This document shows, in pieces, positions 54,290-62,847 of a stretch of DNA of 64,000 nucleotides; the stretch's first letter is position 1, and every line of letters begins with the position of its first letter. A program made the translations under genes and the position numbers. The stretch is from Actinacidiphila alni (lineage in GTDB: Bacteria > Actinomycetota > Actinomycetes > Streptomycetales > Streptomycetaceae): positions 1-64,000 of the forward strand of contig NZ_FONG01000023.1 in NCBI RefSeq assembly GCF_900112845.1, read 5' to 3'. The notes under the pieces are model-generated. The model made no database searches, was not told the DNA's origin, and saw only the letters and a list, made by a program, of their open reading frames with translations.

Positions 54290-55558
54290 TCAGGCGCTGG
54301 TGGTGGCGTAGCGGTTCGCGGGGCGGGCGAGCCCCAGCAGGCCGCGCAGCGTGCCGGCCTCGTAAGCGCGGCGGAAGGCGCCGCGGGACTGCAACTCGGG
54401 CACCAGGCCCCGGGTGATCACGGGCAGGTCGTGGGCGAGCGCCGCGGGCCGCAGCCGGTAGCCGGTGAGCCCGGCGGCCCGCCACTCCAGCAGCAGGTCG
54501 GCCAGCTCCGCGGGCGTCCCGGCGAAGATCTCGGCGTCGCTGGTGTACGGCGCCTCCAGCAGCCCGTCCAGCCGGTCCCTGCGGGCCCGGGCCGCCGCGC
54601 CGTCCTCGTCGAGGAACACCACCAGGTCACCGAAGACGTGCACGGTGTCCGCCGCGCGGCCCGCCGCCTCCTGCTCGGTACGGATCTCGGCGACGATCCC
54701 CGCCGCCTGCGCCGCGTCGTGCGGGGTCACATAGCCGATGTCGGCCGAGCGGGCCACCAGCCGGTACGGCACCGTCGCGTGCGCGAGCGCGGTCACCGGG
54801 GGCTGGCCCTGCGGCGGGCGCGGGGTGATCGAGGGGCCCTTGACGCTGAAGTGCCGCCCCTGGAAATCGATGTAGTGCAGCTTGTCGCGGTCGATGAAGC
54901 GGCCGGTGGCCACGTCCCTGATCTCCGCGTCGTCCTCCCAGCTGTCCCACAGCCGGCGGACCGCCTCCACGTAGTCGGCGGCCTCGTCGAAGAGATCGGT
55001 CACCAGCTCCTGGACGTGCGGCCGGTCGTACTCCTCGATCGTGAACGGCGGGAAGGTGCGGCGGCCGAAGTGCGCGGCCTCGTGCGGGCGGGCGGACACC
55101 TGCACCCGCAGGCCCGCCCGGCCGCCACTGACGTAGTCCAGGGTCGCGATCGCCTTGGACAGGTGGAACGGCTCGGTGTGCGTGGCGATCAGCGTCGGCA
55201 CCAGGCCGATGTGCCGGGTCAGCGGCGCCACCCGGGAGGCGATCAGCACCGCGTCCAGCCGGCCGCGCACCTGGTCGGTGCGCTCGTCGGGGCCGCCGTA
55301 GCCACTGGTCTGGAGGCCGAGGGAGTCCTCGATGGTGACGAAGTCCAGCAGCCCGCGCTCCGCCTCGGCGACCGCGTCCGCCCAGTAGCCGGCGGTGAAC
55401 AGCTCGTCGGCGCGGGCGCCGGGCTCGCGCCACGCGGCGGGGTGCCAGCCCGCGCCGTCCAGCGCGACCGCCAGGTGCAGAGGCGGCAGGGGGGACGGGG
55501 GGACCGAGGGGGAGGCAGGGGACGGCGAGGGCAGGTCTGACGACGGTTGTACGGACAC
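54290..55558 (-). CDS. LLM class flavin-dependent oxidoreductase, first gene of the monooxygenase operon
   Basis: A 422-aa monooxygenase distantly related to NtaA: VALDGAGWHPAAWREPGARA, DFVTIEDSLGLQ, GLVPTLIATHTEPFHLSKAI and ITPRPPQGQPPVTALAH. The N-terminus (1-25) is Ser/Pro-rich. GTG 55558 has AGGAAGG 9 bp upstream. It begins 72 bp after a leader peptide gene whose end and a hairpin (55590-55617) lie just upstream, so its expression should respond to leader translation. Confidence 0.82.
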   Translation of the reverse strand: MSVQPSSDLPSPSPASPSVPPSPLPPLHLAVALDGAGWHPAAWREPGARADELFTAGYWADAVAEAERGLLDFVTIEDSLGLQTSGYGGPDERTDQVRGRLDAVLIASRVAPLTRHIGLVPTLIATHTEPFHLSKAIATLDYVSGGRAGLRVQVSARPHEAAHFGRRTFPPFTIEEYDRPHVQELVTDLFDEAADYVEAVRRLWDSWEDDAEIRDVATGRFIDRDKLHYIDFQGRHFSVKGPSITPRPPQGQPPVTALAHATVPYRLVARSADIGYVTPHDAAQAAGIVAEIRTEQEAAGRAADTVHVFGDLVVFLDEDGAAARARRDRLDGLLEAPYTSDAEIFAGTPAELADLLLEWRAAGLTGYRLRPAALAHDLPVITRGLVPELQSRGAFRRAYEAGTLRGLLGLARPANRYATTSA

Positions 55559-55589
55559 GGCGAGGTGCCTTCCTGATCGACCGGATGAG

Positions 55590-55617
55590 GACACGACGGC
55601 CCGGTGGCGGTCGTGTC
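55590..55617 (-). terminator. Hairpin between leader peptide and monooxygenase operon
   Basis: GACACGAC (55590-55597) pairs perfectly with GTCGTGTC (55610-55617). It lies 12 nt after the leader stop on the minus strand, where an attenuator hairpin would be. It lacks a U-tail. Confidence 0.5.
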
Positions 55618-55629
55618 GGCGGAGTCGGA

Positions 55630-55752
55630 TCAGGCGGTACAGAGCGCGCCGGCGACGCGCTGGAGATCGATGTGCTGCCGCCCGTACAGATGGACGACGG
55701 GCCCGCCGGGAACGAGGACACGCACGTCGGCGTGGTGGAAGTCCGCTCGCAT
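55630..55752 (-). CDS. Sulfur-type leader peptide upstream of the monooxygenase operon
   Basis: A 40-aa frame starting at ATG 55752, preceded by GGTGAGG. Its C-terminus reads GRQHIDLQRVAGALCTA then stop. The pattern HIDLxRVxxALC is shared with a second frame at 60153-60263 upstream of the ABC transporter. I associate this motif with short leader peptides before sulfur-metabolism operons in actinobacteria. It has a single Cys codon (TGT) three codons before the stop. An 8-bp hairpin follows. Control of the four monooxygenase genes by leader translation is inferred. Confidence 0.7.
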   Translation of the reverse strand: MRADFHHADVRVLVPGGPVVHLYGRQHIDLQRVAGALCTA

Positions 55753-55992
55753 GTCCTCACCCCCCGTCCCGGGCGGCCCGGCCGCGGGGGCCGGACCGGT
55801 ATCGCGCTTGCGGGTCCGGTCGGGACCCGCCTGGTTGTCACCTGGGGCACCCCGCCGCGAGGGAGGGTTGCCGGTCAGCCTGCCAGGGCTCGTGGCTGAC
55901 GCTCGTCACCTGAATTCGACGTTAACCCGCGCGCGTTGTGCCGCGCAATGGCGGTCGGGCCACTGTCCGCACGGGCTGCGTCACACGCGGGC

Positions 55993-56781
55993 TCACGCCT
56001 CGCCGTCCTCGCCTTCCTCGCCGCCCGGCACCCGGACCGCCTGGAAGTGCGTGGTGCGGCGCAGCACGAAGCCGATCGACTCGTACAGCCGTACCGCGTT
56101 GGTGTTGGCCGCCGCCGCGTGCAGGAACGGGACGTCGCCGCGTTCCCTGATCCCGGCCGCGGTGTGCCGGACCAGGCGGGTCGCCAGGCCCTGGCCGCGG
56201 TGCGCCTCGTCGGTGCAGACCGCGCTGATCTCCGTCCAGCCGCCCAGCCGCAGCCGTTCCCCGGCCATGGCGATCAGCTTCCCGTCCCGGCGGATGCCGT
56301 AGTACGCGCCCAGCTCGATCGTGCGCGGCTTGAACGGACCCGGCTTGGCGCGCTCCACCAGATCCAGCATCTCCGGCACATCGGCCGGGCCCAGCGGCAC
56401 GGCCTCCGGATCGGTCCCGGAGCGCAGCGCGTCGGTCGCGACGAGCTGCACGCCCGCCCCCGACCACTCGGTCCGCCAGCCGTCGGGCACCGAGCCGACC
56501 CCGGCCAGCGCGAAGGTCGCCCCCGGCCCCATCAGGGCGGCCAGATCGTCCCACGCCGCCGGATCACCGGCGTCGGCCAGCGCGACGAAGGGCGAGACGT
56601 CCTCCGGGTAGCGCGCCGCGGCGCCGACCCTCTCGGCCAGCCCGCGGTGCGGTCCGGTCAGCGCGGCCCACGCCGGATTGTCCAGCGGGTGCGGCGAGGC
56701 CGGGATCCGCGGCCCGGCCGGGGTCTGCGCGCTCTGCTCGCTCTGCGCGGGCTTCTGGGTGTCGTCAAGGCTGGTCGACAT
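55993..56781 (-). CDS. GNAT family N-acetyltransferase
   Basis: A 262-aa protein. The first ~130 residues are a degenerate domain; the acetyl-CoA domain is C-terminal with the A motif AVCTDEAHRGQGLATRLVRH and the B motif AANTNAVRLYESIGF. It should acetylate an amine. In the Bacillus yxe/ytm operons a GNAT N-acetylates S-modified cysteines before flavin oxidation; that role is inferred here because ABC transporter and NtaA-type genes flank it on the same strand. ATG 56781 lies 201 bp after the SBP stop. Confidence 0.8.
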   Translation of the reverse strand: MSTSLDDTQKPAQSEQSAQTPAGPRIPASPHPLDNPAWAALTGPHRGLAERVGAAARYPEDVSPFVALADAGDPAAWDDLAALMGPGATFALAGVGSVPDGWRTEWSGAGVQLVATDALRSGTDPEAVPLGPADVPEMLDLVERAKPGPFKPRTIELGAYYGIRRDGKLIAMAGERLRLGGWTEISAVCTDEAHRGQGLATRLVRHTAAGIRERGDVPFLHAAAANTNAVRLYESIGFVLRRTTHFQAVRVPGGEEGEDGEA

Positions 56782-56982
56782 GGTCGCCGTGACTCTCCGT
56801 TTCTGCTGTCGTACGGCCTGTCGCCGTCACTGCGGTGCCGCCGGGCGGTCCCACCGACTACTGATGCGAACCTCGATCCGGGCCCGGAAAATCCCGCGAG
56901 GAGGGTGAAAGGCCCCACTCGGCCGATCACGAAGCCTCGGGGTGCCGTGCCGCGGACGGGTCGATGACCGGATCAGGAGGGA

Positions 56983-58047
56983 TCAGGAGTTGGTCAGCGG
57001 CAGACCGGGCGGATTGACCTGCGAGGAGGGCAGCGCCTCGTTGGACAGATTCCACGCGGCGAGCCACTTGGCGTACTGACCGTTCTTGATCAGGTAATTG
57101 ATCGCGTCCGCCAGCGGCTTGGCGAGCCCGCTGTCCTTCTTCACCGTCGCGCAGATCAGGCCCTGCAAGGACGCCCCGGCCCCGGAGAAGGTGCCCGCGC
57201 TGCGGGTGGCGTTCGGGGTGTTCGCCGTCTGCGTCACGTGGTAGGCGACGCTCGGGTTGGGTGCGAAATAGGCGTCGATCCGGCCCGAATTGAGCGCCAG
57301 ATACGTGCTGTTGGACTCCTGGAAATACTTGACCGTGAGCTTCTTGCCCTGCGCCTTGAGGTCGCTCTGCCACTTCAGCAGGATCTTCTCCTGATTGGTG
57401 CCCGCGCCGACCGCCACCGTCTTGCCCGCCAGGCTCGCGGCCGTGCCGTCGAAGGTCCAGGTGTCGTTCTTCTTCACCTCGAAGCCGAGGTTGTCCTGCC
57501 GGTAGCCGGCGAAGTCGTACTTCTCCTTGCGCTGTTCGGTGTCGGTGATGTTGGAGAAGCCGACATTCGTCCTGCCGCTGTCGATGCCGACGAAGAGATT
57601 GTCCCAAGTGGCGTTGGACAGCACGGGCTTGAGGCCGAAGACGGCCGCGATCAGCCGGCCGAGGTCGGGCTCGGAACCGGTGATGGTCTTCTGGTCGGCG
57701 CCGATGTAGCCGATCGGCGGGGAGCCGGCGGGCAGGAAGCCGAGACCGATGACGAGCTGTCTGCTGTCGACCAGTGATTTCGGGAGTTCGGCCCGGATGG
57801 CGGCGACCTCGGGGACGGTGAGGGTGGTCTCCTTGGCGGCGCCGTTGGACTGGGCGCCGATGACGACGGTGTCCTTGGCCTTGGCGGCGGCCGGCGCCGC
57901 GTCGGTCGAGGCACTGTCGCTGTCGGAGCCGCAGGCGCCGAGACCGAGGGAGAGCACCGCGGCGGCGACGCCCGCGGCGAGGCCGCGGCGGGTCAGTACG
58001 GAGCGGGCGCGTACGGAGGAGACGTGCGGGGAGCGGCTGTCGGGCAT
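56983..58047 (-). CDS. ABC transporter substrate-binding lipoprotein
   Basis: A 354-aa lipoprotein: basic start with TRRG, hydrophobic stretch and lipobox LGAC (C39), followed by a Ser/Asp/Ala linker. The binding domain has GYIGADQKTITGSEPDLGRL, AVGAGTNQEKIL and GRIDAYFAPNPSVAYHV, typical of amino-acid (type 3) binding proteins. It should bind an amino acid; cystine or another sulfur amino acid is inferred. ATG 58047. It follows the ATPase gene by 108 bp. Confidence 0.85.
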   Translation of the reverse strand: MPDSRSPHVSSVRARSVLTRRGLAAGVAAAVLSLGLGACGSDSDSASTDAAPAAAKAKDTVVIGAQSNGAAKETTLTVPEVAAIRAELPKSLVDSRQLVIGLGFLPAGSPPIGYIGADQKTITGSEPDLGRLIAAVFGLKPVLSNATWDNLFVGIDSGRTNVGFSNITDTEQRKEKYDFAGYRQDNLGFEVKKNDTWTFDGTAASLAGKTVAVGAGTNQEKILLKWQSDLKAQGKKLTVKYFQESNSTYLALNSGRIDAYFAPNPSVAYHVTQTANTPNATRSAGTFSGAGASLQGLICATVKKDSGLAKPLADAINYLIKNGQYAKWLAAWNLSNEALPSSQVNPPGLPLTNS

Positions 58048-58155
58048 GGTGGACCTCGCTGACGGTGTGCCGACGGTGGCGGTCGACGGCCGGTGGCCGG
58101 CCGTCGGACAGGACAAGGGAGTGAAGTCGGGGAGAAGAGGGGGAGAAACGGGAGC

Positions 58156-58929
58156 TCAGAGGACCTTGCTGAGGAATTCGCGGGTCCTGGGATGCTCGGG
58201 CCGGTCGAGCACCCGGTCCGGCGGGCCCTGCTCGACGATCCGGCCGCCGTCGAGGAAGACGACGGTGTCGGCGATCTCGCGGGCGAAACCGATCTCGTGG
58301 GTGACCACGATCAGCGTGGTGCCGCCGGTGGCCAGGTCCTTGATGACGGAGAGCACCTCGCCGACGAGTTCCGGGTCGAGCGCCGAGGTCGGCTCGTCGA
58401 AGAGGATGACGCCGGGCTCCAGGGCCAGCGCGCGGGCGATGGCCACCCGCTGCTGCTGGCCGCCGGACAGCTGCCGCGGATAGGCGTCCACCTTGTCGGC
58501 GAGCCCGACCCGGCCGAGCAGCGTACGGGCCAACTCCGCCGCCTCCGCCCTGGATTTGCGCTTCGCCGCCGCGGGCGCGGCCGCGACATTCTCCAGGACG
58601 GTGAGGTGCGGGAAGAGGTGGAAGCCCTGGAAGACGAAGCCGATGCCGCGCCGCTGGGCGAGGATCGCCCGCTCGCTGATCTCCTTGAGCCGGCCGCGGT
58701 GGTGCCGCACCCCGATCGGCTCGCCGTTGACGGTGACGTGGCCGATGTCCAGCTTCTCCAGGTGGTTGACGGCCCGCAGCAGCGTGGACTTGCCGGAGCC
58801 CGAGGGGCCGATGATCACGGTGACCTGTCCCGGCTGCACGGTCAGCTCGATCCCGGCGAGCACCTGATGGGCGCCGTACCACTTGTGCGCGTCGTGGACG
58901 GTGACGGCGGCGGGGCGGGCGGCGCTCAT
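58156..58929 (-). CDS. Amino-acid ABC transporter ATP-binding protein
   Basis: A 257-aa ATPase. Walker A GPSGSGKST (41-49), signature LSGGQQQR, Walker B VILFDEPTSALD and switch VTHE are intact. The family (GlnQ/HisP) energises polar amino-acid import. The ATG start overlaps the permease stop by 4 bp, so it is translationally coupled. Cytoplasmic, bound to the permease. Confidence 0.92.
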   Translation of the reverse strand: MSAARPAAVTVHDAHKWYGAHQVLAGIELTVQPGQVTVIIGPSGSGKSTLLRAVNHLEKLDIGHVTVNGEPIGVRHHRGRLKEISERAILAQRRGIGFVFQGFHLFPHLTVLENVAAAPAAAKRKSRAEAAELARTLLGRVGLADKVDAYPRQLSGGQQQRVAIARALALEPGVILFDEPTSALDPELVGEVLSVIKDLATGGTTLIVVTHEIGFAREIADTVVFLDGGRIVEQGPPDRVLDRPEHPRTREFLSKVL

Positions 58930-59972
58930 GCGGCCGGTCCGATCTCGGCGCGCGCCCGCAGATCGCGTACGGCCGCCCGCAGCCGTTGCAAGGGCGTGGG
59001 CGGTACGGTCCGCAGCGCGCCGCGCGAGTAGTACCGCTCGACGTAGAACTGCACGACCGACACGACACTGGTGAGGATCACGTACCAGACCGTGGCGACC
59101 AGCAGCAGCGGTACGACGTCGCCCGGATACGTGCTCGCCATGCTCTCCACCTTGCCGAACAGGTCGAGCAGCGAGACGTAGAAGACCAGCGATGTGCTCT
59201 TGATCAGCCCGATCAACTGGTTGACGTAGGACGGCACGATCGCGCGCAGTGCCTGCGGGAGGACGATCCGGGTGAACTGGTAGCCGCGCGGCAGGCCGAG
59301 CGCCGCGGCGGCCTCGTGCTGGCCCTGGTCGACCGAGAGCACCCCGGCGCGCACCACCTCGGCGGCGTACGCGGCCTCGTTGAGGCTGAGGCCGACCACC
59401 GCGACCACCATGTCGGTGGCCAGCCGGGACTCGTCGAAGTGCACGAAGCCGGGACCGAAGGGCACGCCGAGACTCAAAGTGGCGTACAGCGCCGAGAAGT
59501 TGAACAGGAAGAGCAGCACGACGATCAGCGGCACCGAGCGGAAGAGCCAGATGTAGATCCAGCTCACCCAGCGCAGCACCGGGCTCCTGGACAGCCGGCA
59601 CAGGGCGAGCACGATGCCGCCGAGCAGCCCGAACAGCGCGCTCCACGCGGCGACTTCGAGCGTGACCAGCAGCCCGTCGAGGATCACCGGCCGCAGGAAC
59701 CAGTAGTGGAAACGGTCCCACTGGAAGAACGGGTTGGTGACCAGGCCGTGCGCCAACTGCGCGACGACCACGAGGGCGACGGCGGTCAGCACCCAGCGCC
59801 AGGGGTGCCGCAGCGGGATGACGCGCTGCGAGCGCGGCGCGGCGGCCTTGCGGAGACCGTCGCCGTCGGCGGCCGTGACGATGGCGGCAGCGGTTGCGGT
59901 CGCGGTGGCTGTCGTCGTGGCGGCGGTGTCGGGTGCGCCCGGGGGCGTGGCTGGGCGGGGTGGCTCGCTCAT
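58926..59972 (-). CDS. Amino-acid ABC transporter permease (HisM/ArtQ type)
   Basis: A 348-aa permease. The first ~60 residues include a Thr/Ala repeat (TATATATAA) and are cytoplasmic. Five to six membrane segments follow, with the EAA loop QHEAAAALGLPRGYQFTRIV that contacts the ATPase. ATG 59972 has GGAG about 9 bp upstream. It is the first gene after a sulfur-type leader peptide (stop at 60153). Together with the ATPase and lipoprotein it forms a complete importer. Confidence 0.88.
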   Translation of the reverse strand: MSEPPRPATPPGAPDTAATTTATATATAAAIVTAADGDGLRKAAAPRSQRVIPLRHPWRWVLTAVALVVVAQLAHGLVTNPFFQWDRFHYWFLRPVILDGLLVTLEVAAWSALFGLLGGIVLALCRLSRSPVLRWVSWIYIWLFRSVPLIVVLLFLFNFSALYATLSLGVPFGPGFVHFDESRLATDMVVAVVGLSLNEAAYAAEVVRAGVLSVDQGQHEAAAALGLPRGYQFTRIVLPQALRAIVPSYVNQLIGLIKSTSLVFYVSLLDLFGKVESMASTYPGDVVPLLLVATVWYVILTSVVSVVQFYVERYYSRGALRTVPPTPLQRLRAAVRDLRARAEIGPAA

Positions 59973-60152
59973 CGGGGAACTCCAGCGCGGGACGAGGTTC
60001 GGTGGTCGCCCACAGCGGGGCGTACGGGGGTGCGCGGGCCTGCCCGGGCCGGCGGGCGGCGTGCGGGAGACATCGGTGCGGAGGCGGCGCCGCCAGGACA
60101 TGACGGCGCGTCGGGAAAGGGGTCCGGCCGGGACGCCGGGGCCGGCGGCGGG

Positions 60153-60263
60153 TCAGCGGCGACAGAGGGCGCTGCTGACGCGGAGCAGGTCAATGTGCCG
60201 GCTGCGGTACGCGGCGTCCACGAGGTGGCGGCGCCATGCGGCCGTCCTCGGAGCTGCGTGCAT
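60153..60263 (-). CDS. Sulfur-type leader peptide upstream of the ABC transporter
   Basis: A 36-aa frame from ATG 60263, ending YRSRHIDLLRVSSALCRR then stop. It shares (R)HIDLxRVxxALC with the leader at 55630-55752, and the last cysteine is again TGT, three codons before the stop. GC-rich hairpins follow before the permease gene (for example GGCGGCGCCGCC, 60083-60094). It lies 180 bp upstream of the permease, the place of an attenuator. The inferred signal is cysteine or sulfur supply. Confidence 0.72.
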   Translation of the reverse strand: MHAAPRTAAWRRHLVDAAYRSRHIDLLRVSSALCRR

Positions 60264-60433
60264 TCCGGTCACCCTCGTCCTCGCGCCCGTCCGGGCCTCG
60301 CGTCTGCTGTACGGGGCCGGAAGCGGCCCGGCCTGGGCGTAAGTCAGCCAGTCGGCGCGGGCCAAGTCAATGAACGCGTTGTGAATTCCGCCAGGTGGGA
60401 CGTGGTGCCGTACGGCGACCGTACGGCGTCGGG

Positions 60434-61060
60434 TCAGATCCGCAGGCCCGCCGAGAGCAGTCCGAGCTGGCGGTCGAACCGTGCGGCGAGGTCGCCCTCG
60501 CCGCCGCGCTCGGCCCAGTGCCGTACGACGGCCGCGAAGACCGCGACGATCGCGGCGGCCGCGGCGTGCGCGTCCAGGTCGTCCGGGTCGAGCCCGGCGC
60601 GTTCGGCGATGAGCGCCGCGATGGTGTCCTGGCTGCGGAGCTGGTCGTCCATCGAACAGGCCCTGATCACCGGGTCGTTGAGACTGAGCCTGGCCCGGAG
60701 CAGCAACTCGTCCTTGTCCGCGGCCAGTTGCAGGGAGAAGGTGTCGGTGAGGGCGTGCCGGATCGAGGCGATGACCGGCTCGTCGGCGGGCCGGGCGCGC
60801 AGCGCCTCGACGAGCATCGGGTCGTACTCGTCGTCCAGCACGATCGCTTCCTTGGTGGGGAAGTAGCGGAAGAAGGTGCTGGCCGAGACCTCCGCGGCCT
60901 CCGCGATCTGGTCCACGGTGGTGGCCTCGTACCCTTGCTCGGCGAAGAGCCGGTACGCCTCGCGGCGCAGCGTCTGGCGGGTCCGCTGCTTCTTGCGCTC
61001 ACGCAGGCCGCCGCCCGCCGCGGGGGCGGACGGCGCCTGCGTGCTCTGCTTGCTGCTCAT
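60434..61060 (-). CDS. TetR-family transcriptional regulator
   Basis: A 208-aa repressor. Helix-turn-helix TLRREAYRLFAEQGYEATTV, then AEAAEVSASTFFRYFPTKEA (about 28-75). The ATG overlaps the MFS stop by 4 bp, so it is translated with the exporter and probably controls it. The ligand is likely a substrate of the exporter (inference). Confidence 0.88.
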   Translation of the reverse strand: MSSKQSTQAPSAPAAGGGLRERKKQRTRQTLRREAYRLFAEQGYEATTVDQIAEAAEVSASTFFRYFPTKEAIVLDDEYDPMLVEALRARPADEPVIASIRHALTDTFSLQLAADKDELLLRARLSLNDPVIRACSMDDQLRSQDTIAALIAERAGLDPDDLDAHAAAAAIVAVFAAVVRHWAERGGEGDLAARFDRQLGLLSAGLRI

Positions 61061-62730
61061 GCCATTGATTGTCCGTGTTCCGGGGCCGGTGCGGCCACCT
61101 CTCCGGCCGCGTCGGTGACGGTCGCCGTCTCGCGTGCGGCCCCGGCCTTCAGTGCGGCTTTCGCCCTACCGGCCTCTTCCGTACCCAGCTCCGCCGTACC
61201 GGCCCCGGGCAGGAAGAGCACGGCCAGCACCGCCGCGACCAGCGAGATCGCGCCGCAGGCGATGAGCACCAGGCTCATGCCGTGCGTGAAGGCGTCGTGC
61301 GCCGAGGACAGCAGCCGCGGGTCGTGCAGCCGGGCGGCCACGGCGTCGGCGCCGGTCACCGAGTCGCGGGCGGCGTCGGCGGCACCGTCCGGCAGGCCGG
61401 ACACCGACAGCCGGGCCAGATATCCGGCGCTGAGCAGGCTGCCGAGCCCGGCCACCCCCAGGACGCCGCCCACCTGCTGCACCGTTTCCAGCAGACTCGT
61501 GCCCTGGCCGGACCGTTCGGCGGGCAGCGATCCCATCACCAGGCTGGTCGCGGGCACCATCGCCGAGCCGAAGCCGAAACCGGTCAACGACAGCCACAGC
61601 GCGGCGAATCCGTAGCCGTCCCCGCTGCCGGAGGTGGCGCCAAGCAGCGACCCGGCGGCCAGCAGCGCGAGGCCGGCCGCGATGACCGTACGCGCGCCGA
61701 ACCTCGGTACCAGCGCCTCGCTGAGCGCCGCGGCAAGCATCAGTCCGCCGATCAGCGGCAGGATCCGCAGCCCGGTGCCGAGCGCGTCACTGCCGAGGAC
61801 GCCCTGCAGATACTGCGGGACGACGAAGAGGATGCCCATCACCGCGAAGTTCACGAAGACCGCGAGCAGCGTGCCCCACAGGAACCGGCGGTCGGCGAAG
61901 AGCCGCAGGTCGACCAGCGGGTGGGCGGTGCCGCGCTGGTGCCGGACGAAGACCGCGAGCAGGACGAGCCCGCCGACGATGGTGGCCGGCACGGTGGGAC
62001 TGCCCCAGCCGTCCTCCGGTACCAGGATCGTGCCGTAGACCAGCGCGGTGATGCCGAGGGCGCTGAGCACGGTGCCGAGCAGGTCGAACGGCGCGGTCCG
62101 GTGCTCGCTCGTCCGGTCCAGGCCGTCCCGGGTGCGGTCCGACGGCAGCAGCCACACGCCGGCGATCAGCGCCACGACGACCACCGGAAGGTTGAACAGG
62201 AACACAGAGCCCCACCAGAAGTGGCTGAGCAGCCAGCCGCCGACCACGGGTCCCACGGGCATGCCGAGCGCGGTCGCGGCCGTCCAGGTGGCGATCGCCT
62301 TGGGCAGTTCCTCCTTGCCGAAGATCCGCGGCAGGATCGCCATCGACAACGGCATGATCATGGCGGCGGCCAGTCCGAGCACGGCGCGCACCGCGATCAC
62401 TTGGGCGGTGGTCGAGGCGAGCGCCCCGGCGAGCGAGGCCGCGCCGAACAGTGTGATGCCGCCGACCAGCAGCCGCTTGTGTCCGTAACGGTCGCCGAGC
62501 AGACCGATCGGCAGCATCGCGACCGAGAGTGCGAGCAGATAGCCGCCGCTGACCCATTGCAACTGGGCGCTGTCGGCGCCCAGTTCGGTCGCGAGGGTGG
62601 GCAGCGCGACGGTGATGATCGTCCCGTCGAGGCCGATGATCAGCACGCTCAGGGTCAGTGCGGCCAGCGCCCACCAGCGCCGGGGCGAGTGGGCGAGTGC
62701 GGGCATGGCGATGGGCGGCGACGTGGACAT
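61057..62730 (-). CDS. MFS transporter, DHA2/EmrB-QacA type
   Basis: A 557-aa exporter with 14 predicted helices. Motif A in LPIGLLGDRYGHKRLLVG and motif C-like GWLLSH after MPVGPVVG are visible; the N-terminal DGTIITVALPTLA is typical of the DHA2 group. It should pump drugs or metabolites by proton antiport. ATG 62730 has GGAGGA. On the minus strand TTGACA at 62785-62790 could be the -35 box. The following TetR gene overlaps by 4 bp. Confidence 0.88.
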   Translation of the reverse strand: MSTSPPIAMPALAHSPRRWWALAALTLSVLIIGLDGTIITVALPTLATELGADSAQLQWVSGGYLLALSVAMLPIGLLGDRYGHKRLLVGGITLFGAASLAGALASTTAQVIAVRAVLGLAAAMIMPLSMAILPRIFGKEELPKAIATWTAATALGMPVGPVVGGWLLSHFWWGSVFLFNLPVVVVALIAGVWLLPSDRTRDGLDRTSEHRTAPFDLLGTVLSALGITALVYGTILVPEDGWGSPTVPATIVGGLVLLAVFVRHQRGTAHPLVDLRLFADRRFLWGTLLAVFVNFAVMGILFVVPQYLQGVLGSDALGTGLRILPLIGGLMLAAALSEALVPRFGARTVIAAGLALLAAGSLLGATSGSGDGYGFAALWLSLTGFGFGSAMVPATSLVMGSLPAERSGQGTSLLETVQQVGGVLGVAGLGSLLSAGYLARLSVSGLPDGAADAARDSVTGADAVAARLHDPRLLSSAHDAFTHGMSLVLIACGAISLVAAVLAVLFLPGAGTAELGTEEAGRAKAALKAGAARETATVTDAAGEVAAPAPEHGQSMA

Positions 62731-62847
62731 GGCATCCTCCGGAGCGGCGTCGATAACGACAGTAACTCTCAAAAGAATGCAGTCTGTCAATCGACTTCGG
62801 ACTTTCAGTTCGCCGGAGTCGTGTCCGCCGTGCTCACCCCGCTGTGC

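Noticed and set aside
50565..55558. Natural-product biosynthetic cluster because of several tailoring-type oxygenases
   Set aside because: There is no PKS, NRPS, terpene or RiPP core gene nearby. Transporter, acetyltransferase and leader peptides fit sulfur salvage better.
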